From the IMG/VR virus record IMGVR_UViG_3300013113_000739, positions 1-28,068 of that record: 28,068 nucleotides of DNA; one strand, 5' to 3'. A program made the position numbers and the translations under genes. A model generated the notes under the pieces. It was not told the DNA's origin. It searched no databases and saw only the letters and a program-made list of their open reading frames with translations. Positions 14,738-21,961 of this stretch are shown one piece after another. This DNA comes from a virus. Numbering within the stretch: position 1 is the stretch's first letter; every line of letters begins with the position of its first letter.

Positions 14738-14744
14738 TAAATAG
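14738..14744 (-). promoter_or_regulatory. CTATTTA leader word (site 2)
   Basis: Sense-strand CTATTTA, 24-30 nt upstream of the 106-aa gene start and just after the terminator at 14751-14781. Its position suits a -10-like promoter element for a new transcript. Confidence 0.5.
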
Positions 14745-14750
14745 TCACAC

Positions 14751-14781
14751 ACAACAAAAGCCGCAACTAAGAGCTGCGGCT
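14751..14781 (-). terminator. Intrinsic terminator after the assembly-protein genes
   Basis: Sense-strand arms AGCCGCA and TGCGGCT (7 bp) around a 9-nt loop, followed by TTTGTTGT. The stop of the 52-aa ORF (TAG at 14767-14769) falls in the loop, so translation to the stop would affect the hairpin. Confidence 0.8.
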
Positions 14782-14925
14782 TGCTGTTTCATTTACTTCA
14801 TTTTGCTTCTTATGTTCTTCTACGAGTCGATTGACGAACCAGCGACGCAGAGCGATCGGTAAATTATATGCTTCAACGAAGGACCATCCTCCGTAATGCT
14901 TCAGAGCAAAAAACTCCTCATACAC
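14767..14925 (-). CDS. Short tail-assembly ORF downstream of gp26-like gene (GTG start or frameshift product)
   Basis: A 52-aa ORF if started at the GTG at 14925: the protein opens MYEEFFALKHYGGWSF and continues with EAYNLPIALRRWF at about 19-31, ending KKQNEVNETASRSS. I recall the 'YGGWS...EAYNLP...LRxWF' pattern from marine myoviruses, where such ORFs follow the gp26-like gene. The ribosome site is weak (AAGAAG). The frame is open upstream of the GTG to about 14973 and overlaps the 3' end of the gp26-like gene, and a +1 or -2 shift at the T-run 14953-14959 would fuse the two. It is thus either a separate small protein or the C-terminal extension of a frameshifted tail assembly chaperone. 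Confidence 0.72.
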   Translation of the reverse strand: MYEEFFALKHYGGWSFVEAYNLPIALRRWFVNRLVEEHKKQNEVNETASRSS

Positions 14926-14938
14926 CGCTTCTTGGTAT

Positions 14939-15781
14939 TTACTGCTTAGGCCAAAAAAACTCTGCCGTTAACGGCATTACCACCTTTTCTCCATGCATGC
15001 ACTTATTACACTGAAAATCTAAATTCATGTCAATGTCGGGCATAATCTTCTCATAAGTCCTACGAAGATATTTAGAATCCTTGATTGGCAGCAGTCCAGT
15101 CAACTTATTAAGCTGCTCGCGGTCTGTTACGCCGTTTGCAGATACGATTAGCGAACTCAACATAAGGGTGGCTGCATTTTCCGGCTGCTTTTTGGACTTT
15201 CGAGCTTCCAATTGTCTTGAAATAAACTTCTCATCCCGAGCTGTCAACAATTTAATCTCTACGTTGATGCCGGTTGACGGCAACGTTATCATAAATGTAC
15301 CATCCTCAGTAGGATCGACGTCGGAAGTGTCTGTGTCCTTTAATTCCAGCAAAGACAAGTCAACTTCATGAGCTGTTGTTTCGCTACAAGCGGGACACGG
15401 GAATGTCACTTCATAGAATGGACCAAAGCCGGTGATTCTCGACGCAACCAGTATGGCATTCTTATCCCCCACCAGGAAGGACTCAGGGGGAATCGTTTTA
15501 TCAACCAATATTGATTGAACGAGTCTATCGATAGCAATTCCCTTTCTTAGAAGAGTCTCGGATGTTAAAATATCCTCCTCTTTTGCCGTCATGTGACGGA
15601 TCTCAATTGTTTCAACACCACATAGGGGATGATTGGGGGGATAGTACTTTCCGCCGCTAGGGAGATCCACAAACTCTGTGGGGCTCACGAACGAAAAGAG
15701 ATCGTTCTCGTTATTTAAAGGGGGTGTTGGCGCGTCGGGGTGCGGTGCGCCGAGCCGCTCATTATTATTTCTTCTTGACAA
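14939..15781 (-). CDS. gp26: gp26-like tail/baseplate assembly protein with four-cysteine site
   Basis: A 280-aa protein resembling the gp26-like baseplate hub/assembly proteins of T4-like phages. Residues 28-75 (LFSFVSPTEFVDLPSGGKYY...IEIRHMTAKEEDIL) are the recognisable core (typically 'LPSxGxxYP...Mtaxeedil'). A probable zinc site is formed by Cys129/Cys132 (CPAC) and Cys258/Cys261 (CNKC). The last six residues, FFWPKQ, are encoded over a run of seven T. The start is TTG at 15781, preceded by AAGGTGA at about 5 nt; the nearest ATG is out of frame. It lies between the tail tube and the tape measure, the usual place for assembly chaperones. The exact role in T4 is catalytic or assembly, not fully known. 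Confidence 0.78.
   Translation of the reverse strand: MSRRNNNERLGAPHPDAPTPPLNNENDLFSFVSPTEFVDLPSGGKYYPPNHPLCGVETIEIRHMTAKEEDILTSETLLRKGIAIDRLVQSILVDKTIPPESFLVGDKNAILVASRITGFGPFYEVTFPCPACSETTAHEVDLSLLELKDTDTSDVDPTEDGTFMITLPSTGINVEIKLLTARDEKFISRQLEARKSKKQPENAATLMLSSLIVSANGVTDREQLNKLTGLLPIKDSKYLRRTYEKIMPDIDMNLDFQCNKCMHGEKVVMPLTAEFFWPKQ
14953..14959 (-). other. Candidate frameshift site (seven T in sense strand)
   Basis: In the gp26-like frame the run reads TTT TTT TGG, four codons before the stop CAG TAA. A +1 shift (or -2 slip on the T-run) enters the open frame that leads into the 52-aa ORF. Sequence shows only the site and the open frame; shifting is inferred. Confidence 0.35.
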
Positions 15782-15800
15782 AAGTCACCTTCTTTCGATC

Positions 15801-16376
15801 TTAGAGGTCCACTGCAGCTGCAACAGCCGCTCCAGATTCATACTCAGCCCAATCATACCTGAAAGTGATGTCAATGTTAAGCAAATCATCATTATCGTAG
15901 TTAAGATCGCCAAACTTGGCGTCTGTGATGAAAGAGTTCTGAAGTCTCCATGTACCGATGAGTCCGCCGTCGCCATTCAGCTCCTCGATTGTAACATCGC
16001 CGACGACGCGGAGGGCGGCGGCCTTGTTGACGGTGGAGGGGGACTGGGATACGTTAAAGAAAGCGTCTTCCTGCACATCGGGCTGTAAATATCCGGAGCC
16101 AGCGAGGGCATCCATAAGAATCTGGTTACCGTCTGGGTTTACGGCGTTGACAATTTGAATACTGACCGGCTGCCATGTTACAATCCCCGGGTAGTGATAT
16201 GTGTTGCCCAAGAACTTGTGCTCTTTGCTTGATATCTGATACGCGGGCTTTCCTGCTGTCTTGGCAAGGTACTGCTGGTATGAATGTGCTCCGTCGGCTG
16301 ACACGAGGTTGGGTAGGGTGAGCAAAAAGCGATGTGATCGTCTAGGCTCGGATAGTGCGCTTGTCCAAAATGGCAT
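15801..16376 (-). CDS. gp19: Tail tube protein (gp19-like)
   Basis: A 191-aa protein of the contractile-tail tube family. Seen: the N-terminal WTSALSEPRRSHRFLLTLPN (about 4-23), AYQISSKEHKFLGNTYHYPG (45-64) and WQPVSIQIVN, a close match to the gp19-type tube monomer where the segment around 'FxGxxxxxPG...W' precedes the beta-barrel strands. The C-terminal half reads LINxFI-like 'WRLQNSFITDAKFGDLNYDNDDLLNIDITFRYDWAEY' in short, the final tube strand pattern (shift in sense and orientation expected in this family). It follows the sheath gene by 62 nt and precedes the gp26-like gene by 19 nt. AGGAGA lies about 10 nt before the ATG at 16376, with CTATTTA in between. Homo-hexameric rings of this protein form the inner tube. 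Confidence 0.93.
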   Translation of the reverse strand: MPFWTSALSEPRRSHRFLLTLPNLVSADGAHSYQQYLAKTAGKPAYQISSKEHKFLGNTYHYPGIVTWQPVSIQIVNAVNPDGNQILMDALAGSGYLQPDVQEDAFFNVSQSPSTVNKAAALRVVGDVTIEELNGDGGLIGTWRLQNSFITDAKFGDLNYDNDDLLNIDITFRYDWAEYESGAAVAAAVDL

Positions 16377-16377
16377 T

Positions 16378-16384
16378 TAAATAG
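16378..16384 (-). promoter_or_regulatory. CTATTTA leader word (site 3)
   Basis: Sense-strand CTATTTA directly before the tail tube ATG (1 nt gap) and after AGGAGA. As at site 1 it lies between ribosome site and start, which favours a translational or RNA-binding role. Confidence 0.45.
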
Positions 16385-16413
16385 TCTCCTGTAATTCTTA
16401 TATTATATAGTGA

Positions 16414-16431
16414 GGGAGGAATAAACCTCCC
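16414..16431. terminator. Hairpin between sheath and tube genes
   Basis: Arms GGGAGG and CCTCCC (6 bp) around a 6-nt loop. Read on the plus strand it is followed by ACATTTTTT, a good U-tract, so it would stop antisense transcripts. On the minus strand, the gene direction, it is followed by TCACTATAT, a poor U-tract, and would at most attenuate. The A-rich bases just 5' of the hairpin on the minus strand overlap the sheath stop. Confidence 0.5.
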
Positions 16432-16438
16432 ACATTTT

Positions 16439-19400
16439 TTAATCCTCGAACGATGCTCCGGTTCGTGAGATATTGAAATCGATTGCGATGAATTCAATAG
16501 CTCTAGTTGGCTTCAAGAAGATTTGAGCATATAGAATGTTTCTATCGATCAAATCGGGGGTTGTTGTACTTGAATCGAGTACAACCTTGAAATCGGACAA
16601 ACCGAAGTTTGTTTTTACATCTGCCAAGAAGGGATTAACCTGCGCTAAGAAACGCAACCATGTCTGCTTGACGTTCGGATCAAAGAGCAAGCCGGCTGCA
16701 ATCTGCGAAATGCGTTTCTTGACGAAAATCATCAGGCGCCGGACGTTAATACGGTCCAGAGCGGAAGGCGTAACCTGAAGGGTCTTCTGACCGAAGATTA
16801 CAATGCCCTCTGCGGGGAACTTGGCAATCGGGTTGATGTTTGCGCTATAGAGATCGTCGCGATCCTTGCGGCGTAGCTGGTGAGCCACATCGACCACTGG
16901 GATGCCAGCGGAGCCCTCTGTCAGTCCGCCGCGGTTGAAGCCGGCTGGAGCAAACCAAACCTGCGTCTTGCGCTGGGAGCTTGAGAGCGTGCCCAGTGCG
17001 GGGATGGACGGGGGCAACCAGAGGAAAGCGCCATTGATGGTGTCTCTGGCGCGAACCCATGGGTAGTAGGTGCAACCGTAAGAAGAGTTAAGTCCTCTAG
17101 AGCGCATGCCATTAATCAGGCTTGTGATTGTGCTAGGTAGGTTCTCGCGACTTACTGCATCTGATTCCTCTCTGGGTGTGAAGGCACCAGGAAGATCGAT
17201 GATCGCCAGTGCGTCGGCGCGATCTTCGCATGTGTTAATCAAGTGTGTGGTAAGTCCCTCGTGGGTTAGTCCCGGGATGGTGGCTAAGCTCATCTCTACG
17301 GTTTCCGGATCGGAGATCGAATCGATCGACCGGCGGATGGTGTTGAGGGTATAGCTAGTTGTCTCGGAGCTACCGATGTTGATGTTGGCGAAGGCATCCA
17401 TATCTGTAATGTTAACACCGTCGAAGCCACCGTACATTGGGATTGTGAAGCGATCGTAGCCTTGATCGAGGACGCCGCTTACAGCACCGTTCACAAACGT
17501 AAGCGAGTCGCTAGTGTGCGATCCACTTGACCACACGCCGGAGCCAGAAATGTCATCGAGTGTGAATGTAACCGAACGCTCTGTTTTGGCTCCAGCTGTC
17601 TCACTGAACATGGCACCTACATTGCCGCCGCGAGGACGCATCAAATCAATTGTGGATCGAGCGAACACGGTACTGCCGGCAGAGCGGGCAGTCTGCAGAC
17701 CGAAGTATGCATCGGTTGGGTTTGAAAGACTACCCGCGCTCGCACTCAAACGAAGCTCAGGAGCGGGGTAAAGCACCGAGGCTGTAAGAGCACCCGAGCC
17801 GGACACAATAAAGGGACCAGCTGCAACGTGGAGAGCAGGAACGGTTGCCGAAGCGGAGACCCAGTTGCCGTTACCGGCTGCGTCGAGTAGCTCGTCGTCA
17901 TACTTGACCATACCACGGAAACCAAACGGCAAGAGAGAGGAGTTAGTACTACCGGCATCCACACCGCTGTTCATCGCGATACGAATGTATGCAGAGTTAT
18001 TGGGCCAGTCGCCGCGGGTGCGGTACCGACGGGATGTAGGCTCCCACTCACGGTACTGCGTACCAATCTTCCGTGCTACATAGTTCAGTGAGTCGGGGTT
18101 AAGATCGCAGTTGTTAAACTGTTCAATAACGCGCACAACATTATCACTATCACTCAAGTGACGAACAACCACAGAGAAAGTACCATAATCAGTGCTGTCG
18201 TTAGTGGAGCGCCTAATGTCCTGAATCGAGATCTTAATGTTACGGTTAGACCAGTCTCCAGGCTCATCCAGCGCTACGAAGTTGAACAAGTTCACCGGAG
18301 CATCTGTTGGCGACATGCGTGAACTAATGACTTGCGGTGTTTGAGCAGACTGAAGCTGTTGCTTGAAATCTCCGCCCGAGGCGGCAGTTCCGGAAGCCTT
18401 CTCGATCTTCACAAGTGCGGCGAAGGTGTTGTTGGCACTATCGGCACTAATGTTGCTCTCAAGGTGACGATCAAACGTTTCTCCCAGGAAGTACTTCTCT
18501 CTATCCGCGGCGGCAGTGGTCTGTTCATTACCCAGTTGAGGGTTTGTGTTGAACACCTTTCGGATATATCGGGAGTCGGCGCGGTTAAAGTTAAAGGTAA
18601 TATCGGTGTTCGAGGTTCCCTTATAGTTAGCGATGTGCATCTTGAACTCGCGACCGGGACCAACTGCCTTCACTACAGTGTCTAGGGACTGTGTGGGGTC
18701 ACCCGTACCCCAGTCTGTAGCGGTGGAGTAAAGAATGTTACCACTGAGGGCGAAAGTCGTCGACTCATTAGTCGAATAGAAGATGGCTGCGAGAGCGCCG
18801 GTAAGAGCCGACTCCGGATCTTCGCCTCCACCCAGAGTACCACTGAGGGTGTCGCCGCTGCCAAACCCTGACAGAGAGAGGTATGAGTCATCGGAGGATG
18901 TGATTTGCAGTAGGTTTCCAGCGGTACCGCACGTTACAGCTGTGTAAGTAATGAGATTACCCACAGCACTAGCTGTAATATCCGTGAAGTTGTTGTTGGA
19001 AGCGGTGACTAAGTTGGCTGCCATCTCTTCGTTGTCTGCTCCGACTTCGAAGTCCGTTCCAGCTACAGCCGTCCATTGGGCGGTTAAAGTAGTACCCCCA
19101 TGCGTGAGAGTGACGCCCTTGGCAGAAGCCGATGTGGCAGTCACGCTACCTGTGGCACACACGGCGTCTGTGTGGGCGCCGCGGTCGAACACTACCAAGC
19201 CATACGCATCACCGTCTGCATTCCAGCCAGCCGCGCCGGCTGCTGTGGCATCGTCGTTCTCTGCACCGAGAAGACGAATGTAGGTCAAAGGAGCACTGTT
19301 CTTCAGGTATGCCTGTGCAGCATACATGCCATACGTGGTTGCTGTTTTGTCAGTTCCTTCCCGCCATACATCGTCGCCGGTGCCACCAGGAGCGGGGGTT

Positions 19401-19579
19401 CCAAAGATGTTTACAAACTCTTCAAAAGAATTGACGGTTACAGGTCTTAGTGCTGGTCCCGAAGCGGCGCGCCCAATAACTACTGGACCGATGCCAGCTG
19501 GGGAAGCAGGAACTTGGGAGTTGTCGATTTCGTTGACAAACACGCCGGGGGATACAAATCGGTAATTTTTAACTGACAT
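16439..19579 (-). CDS. gp18: Tail sheath protein (gp18-like), unusually long
   Basis: A 1046-aa contractile sheath protein; T4 gp18 is 659 aa. Seen: the opening SPGVFVNEIDNS (10-21), the sheath hallmark, followed by GPVVIGRAASGP and a 'SFEEFVNIFG' segment (51-60). The C-terminal third has the conserved sheath fold, including DRINVRRLMIFVKKRISQ and LFDPNVKQTWLRF near the end, then KPTRAIEFIAIDF. The extra length sits partly in a Thr/Ala/Gly-rich beta-like insertion at about 141-253 (bases 18821-19159) and in further Ser/Gly-rich segments in the middle. Sheath domains of this kind face the tail exterior, so insertions can add surface decorations. AGGAGA lies about 10 nt before the ATG. An inverted repeat and CTATTTA lie upstream. 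Confidence 0.93.
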   Translation of the reverse strand: MSVKNYRFVSPGVFVNEIDNSQVPASPAGIGPVVIGRAASGPALRPVTVNSFEEFVNIFGTPAPGGTGDDVWREGTDKTATTYGMYAAQAYLKNSAPLTYIRLLGAENDDATAAGAAGWNADGDAYGLVVFDRGAHTDAVCATGSVTATSASAKGVTLTHGGTTLTAQWTAVAGTDFEVGADNEEMAANLVTASNNNFTDITASAVGNLITYTAVTCGTAGNLLQITSSDDSYLSLSGFGSGDTLSGTLGGGEDPESALTGALAAIFYSTNESTTFALSGNILYSTATDWGTGDPTQSLDTVVKAVGPGREFKMHIANYKGTSNTDITFNFNRADSRYIRKVFNTNPQLGNEQTTAAADREKYFLGETFDRHLESNISADSANNTFAALVKIEKASGTAASGGDFKQQLQSAQTPQVISSRMSPTDAPVNLFNFVALDEPGDWSNRNIKISIQDIRRSTNDSTDYGTFSVVVRHLSDSDNVVRVIEQFNNCDLNPDSLNYVARKIGTQYREWEPTSRRYRTRGDWPNNSAYIRIAMNSGVDAGSTNSSLLPFGFRGMVKYDDELLDAAGNGNWVSASATVPALHVAAGPFIVSGSGALTASVLYPAPELRLSASAGSLSNPTDAYFGLQTARSAGSTVFARSTIDLMRPRGGNVGAMFSETAGAKTERSVTFTLDDISGSGVWSSGSHTSDSLTFVNGAVSGVLDQGYDRFTIPMYGGFDGVNITDMDAFANINIGSSETTSYTLNTIRRSIDSISDPETVEMSLATIPGLTHEGLTTHLINTCEDRADALAIIDLPGAFTPREESDAVSRENLPSTITSLINGMRSRGLNSSYGCTYYPWVRARDTINGAFLWLPPSIPALGTLSSSQRKTQVWFAPAGFNRGGLTEGSAGIPVVDVAHQLRRKDRDDLYSANINPIAKFPAEGIVIFGQKTLQVTPSALDRINVRRLMIFVKKRISQIAAGLLFDPNVKQTWLRFLAQVNPFLADVKTNFGLSDFKVVLDSSTTTPDLIDRNILYAQIFLKPTRAIEFIAIDFNISRTGASFED

Positions 19580-19608
19580 TCGTTATGTTCTCCTACATTA
19601 TGAAAATG

Positions 19609-19638
19609 TTCAAAGTAAATAGTGTTAAATACTTTGAA
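19609..19638. repeat. Nine-base inverted repeat in the sheath leader
   Basis: TTCAAAGTA and TACTTTGAA are perfect complementary arms separated by 12 nt in the 64-nt gap between the stop of the gene at 19644 and the sheath start. The CTATTTA word overlaps one arm and loop (19616-19622). No U-tract follows on the minus strand, so a terminator is unlikely; a repressor or activator operator, or an RNA hairpin, is possible. Confidence 0.6.
19616..19622 (-). promoter_or_regulatory. CTATTTA leader word (site 4)
   Basis: Sense-strand CTATTTA, 37-43 nt upstream of the sheath ATG, inside the inverted repeat 19609-19638. Distance suits a -10-like element. Confidence 0.45.
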
Positions 19639-19643
19639 TGGTA

Positions 19644-20588
19644 CTATTCTCTGTAAAATCCATCCTTAATCGTGTCAGGTATATCACCAAAGATTGTTCT
19701 TTCTCTCGCAAACTTAAATTCAACTGCATTTTCACGCTTGACAATCTTGGGCTTCTCTTGGTTGTCGCCATCGCCAATAAGATACCCTAAAGTCTCGATA
19801 TTGATCGTTGTTTCATAGTTGCGCTGTTCCATTCCGAGGGCTGCTTTATTAGATGTATCTGTCAGACTACCATCAATGAAAATTTCATAGTAATGACCCT
19901 CATTTTCTATTCTCTTGGGGGTACGGGAGTTGCCGGGGACTGTCAAGAAAGGGGTAACCATTTGATTGAGTTGCTGCTGGTATTCAGATCTCACTGTTAT
20001 CTCATATACTACCTTCACCCAGACCGGGATTGGGATTGTAATTGTCTCATATACTGTTTTGGCTGCCGACATATTGCGCTTATTGGTGTTCTTCATTTTG
20101 CTAGATATATTTTTATCGACACCGTACTTGCGGTTTGCTTGAGCATTCTGGAACTCTGCTGTTTTCTTTTGATTGATCTGGCGGGCGATGGTGATCACCC
20201 CACCTTTCGCGTCGTTCTCGGGATACAGGTTGGCATATACAGAACCCTTAAAATTTGGCTCTTTTGTTACAGATGAACGATTAACTGTGATCAGCGGGAG
20301 GATTAGCATCTCTTCTTTGTCTCTCAAATCTTTGTTATGCTTGATTTGATAGGCGCGTTCTGCTGTCACCCACAAAACTGGGACCTTTTCAAAGCCATTG
20401 TTGGTTTCTACTGATAGATTTAAGGTTTCATCAATGAACTTGAGCATTGCCGTATCAATGGTTTCAAGTGTGGATGCCGGAAACTCGATTTCTTGGAGTT
20501 TATCAGCCACTTCTTTGTCACCAATGTAGTCATACTTGTCTGCTTCTTTGTTTTGTATTTGCTTTTGTGTTCTTTTGCTTCTCGACAT
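19644..20588 (-). CDS. Tail completion/sheath stabiliser-like protein
   Basis: A 314-aa protein between the neck gene and the sheath, where T4-like phages encode gp14 and gp15 (neck and tail sheath stabiliser). Seen: a basic N-terminus SRSKRTQKQIQNKE, a helix about 38-58, then long beta-rich segments including IPIPVWVKVVYEITVRSEYQ (about 189-208) and QQLNQMVTPFLTVPGNSR, a pattern I recall from sheath-stabiliser-like proteins of marine myoviruses. The C-terminal part (ETTINIETLGYLIG) is a likely domain terminus. The start is ATG at 20588; the ribosome site is weak (AGGGTAAG) and overlaps the stop of the preceding gene, so coupling is likely. Assignment to gp15 is tentative. Confidence 0.72.
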   Translation of the reverse strand: MSRSKRTQKQIQNKEADKYDYIGDKEVADKLQEIEFPASTLETIDTAMLKFIDETLNLSVETNNGFEKVPVLWVTAERAYQIKHNKDLRDKEEMLILPLITVNRSSVTKEPNFKGSVYANLYPENDAKGGVITIARQINQKKTAEFQNAQANRKYGVDKNISSKMKNTNKRNMSAAKTVYETITIPIPVWVKVVYEITVRSEYQQQLNQMVTPFLTVPGNSRTPKRIENEGHYYEIFIDGSLTDTSNKAALGMEQRNYETTINIETLGYLIGDGDNQEKPKIVKRENAVEFKFARERTIFGDIPDTIKDGFYRE

Positions 20589-20593
20589 CTATC

Positions 20594-21862
20594 TTACCCT
20601 ACAAAAATGCCGGAGGGGACATTCTCAGTAATCTTCTTGGCTGAATCTTGTAGACCAGCATCAATCGTTGATAGACTTGCGTATGTTGTCTCGTCAAGAA
20701 TCGTCTTAAGCTCATTGCGCAGGTTATCCTGTTCGGTTCTGGCTTGTCCTAGGAGTTCGCTAGCGTTAAGGGTCACGCTTTCACCGGGGATTGGTACTGT
20801 GGAGAACTTGCCTCTGATCTGTCCAAGCATTTCTTTAGTTAACGCTAATGCAAAACGACGAATCCACTGTTTACCAATAGAATTAATATTTTCAAATGGA
20901 ATATTTTCAAATGGAAGCGTATTAAGGTTGTTAATTCCCTTTGCGCCGTTGTCGCCTCGTCCTGTTTCGTCCCAGGGTTCATACTGATTCTCAATTGTGA
21001 ACTGGACCCAGAACTTCTTGGGACTTGTAGCGGCGGGCTCTGGAAATAGGCGCAACATGTTGTCCTTGATTTCGTAAGAGTAGTGTGATACGCGGGTATA
21101 GAGAGCATCTTCATATGCCATGGCCTGTAGTTTGTTCTGCCATGTTGGGACAATCTCAAAAGTTGAGTCATCGGCGTACTGTCCGTATGTTCTCATATTT
21201 CCCACAACAGAAAAGCCCCCATAATATCCGTAGAATCGCCACATAGCGCGGGGGGTCCTGAAGAAGACTTTGCGAACTATGATGCGCTTGTCCTTGACTT
21301 GCTCATAATAAGATGCCGAGGGGGAGGTGGCTGATGATGCTGATATAATACTTTGAAGATCATAATCTTGTTGGTCGGGGATGGTTGTGACGGACGCCGA
21401 GTAGATTGGGACTGTTCCTCCCAGACCTGTTTCCGTCGACATTATCTGTGTCACTCTGCGAACATACCCATAGTCGAATCGTGGATAGCGAAGCTCGATA
21501 TTTGATCCAGAGAGAGGGTCGCCTTCGGCGATCTGACCATCCTGATCAAAGGAGCCCGTACTAGATCCCAAGTAAGACGACAGCGAGTTCTTCGTCTGAT
21601 GGAGATTAAGGAGATATGAGTACTCTAGAACTGCCTCTTCGTAGGCTGCATATACATTCCCTTCGGTTAATTCAATATCGAGGACGTCACCGCCTAGTTT
21701 CTTGTAGGTATATGCTACCTGGTCGGCTGCGCCTGATAGGAACGCAGTGGACGCAGCGTACATTCCGAATGGGAGGGCAGCTGCCACGTATCCTGCTGTG
21801 CCGCTAGCGGGTAATATATTAGCATTTGCTGTTGAAGCAGGATTAAGATTTGGGATGGCCAT
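20594..21862 (-). CDS. Neck/head-completion protein (gp13-like)
   Basis: A 422-aa protein of the head-tail connector region, lying directly after the capsid gene as the neck proteins do in T4-like phages. Seen: segment DQVAYTYKKLGGDVLDIELT (about 47-66) with 'AYEEAVLEYSYLLN' next; central HYSYEIKDNMLRLFPEP followed by FWVQFTIENQYEPWDE; and near the C-terminus QWIRRFALALTKEMLGQIRG then IPGESVTLNASELL, matching the 'IRkYALALtK...lPGgvtlNg' pattern of gp13-type neck proteins. A tandem 15-bp duplication encodes PFENIPFENI within it. AGGAA lies 6-7 nt before the ATG at 21862, downstream of a terminator and CTATTTA. gp13 is the best match but I leave the symbol empty. Confidence 0.78.
   Translation of the reverse strand: MAIPNLNPASTANANILPASGTAGYVAAALPFGMYAASTAFLSGAADQVAYTYKKLGGDVLDIELTEGNVYAAYEEAVLEYSYLLNLHQTKNSLSSYLGSSTGSFDQDGQIAEGDPLSGSNIELRYPRFDYGYVRRVTQIMSTETGLGGTVPIYSASVTTIPDQQDYDLQSIISASSATSPSASYYEQVKDKRIIVRKVFFRTPRAMWRFYGYYGGFSVVGNMRTYGQYADDSTFEIVPTWQNKLQAMAYEDALYTRVSHYSYEIKDNMLRLFPEPAATSPKKFWVQFTIENQYEPWDETGRGDNGAKGINNLNTLPFENIPFENINSIGKQWIRRFALALTKEMLGQIRGKFSTVPIPGESVTLNASELLGQARTEQDNLRNELKTILDETTYASLSTIDAGLQDSAKKITENVPSGIFVG
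20885..20914 (-). repeat. Tandem 15-bp duplication inside the neck gene
   Basis: Two exact adjacent copies of a 15-bp unit (20885-20899 and 20900-20914). Read in frame on the minus strand they encode PFENI twice. Identical copies indicate a recent in-frame slippage or duplication in an otherwise conserved structural gene, or an assembly artefact. Confidence 0.9.
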
Positions 21863-21888
21863 TCAAAGTTCCTCGATTAGTCTATTAC

Positions 21889-21895
21889 TAAATAG
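21889..21895 (-). promoter_or_regulatory. CTATTTA leader word (site 5)
   Basis: Sense-strand CTATTTA, 27-33 nt upstream of the neck gene ATG. It forms the end of the U-tract of the terminator at 21889-21926, so termination and re-initiation would share bases. Confidence 0.5.
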
Positions 21896-21926
21896 AAAGC
21901 CCCGCCTCAAAAGAGAGACGGGGCTT
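21889..21926 (-). terminator. Intrinsic terminator after the major capsid gene
   Basis: Sense-strand arms AAGCCCCG and CGGGGCTT (8 bp, GC-rich) around a 14-nt loop, followed by TCTATTT. It lies 36 nt after the capsid stop and would end the capsid transcript before the neck operon. Confidence 0.85.
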
Positions 21927-21961
21927 AACTATTTTGACCTTACGTCAGACGTACTAGGCTA

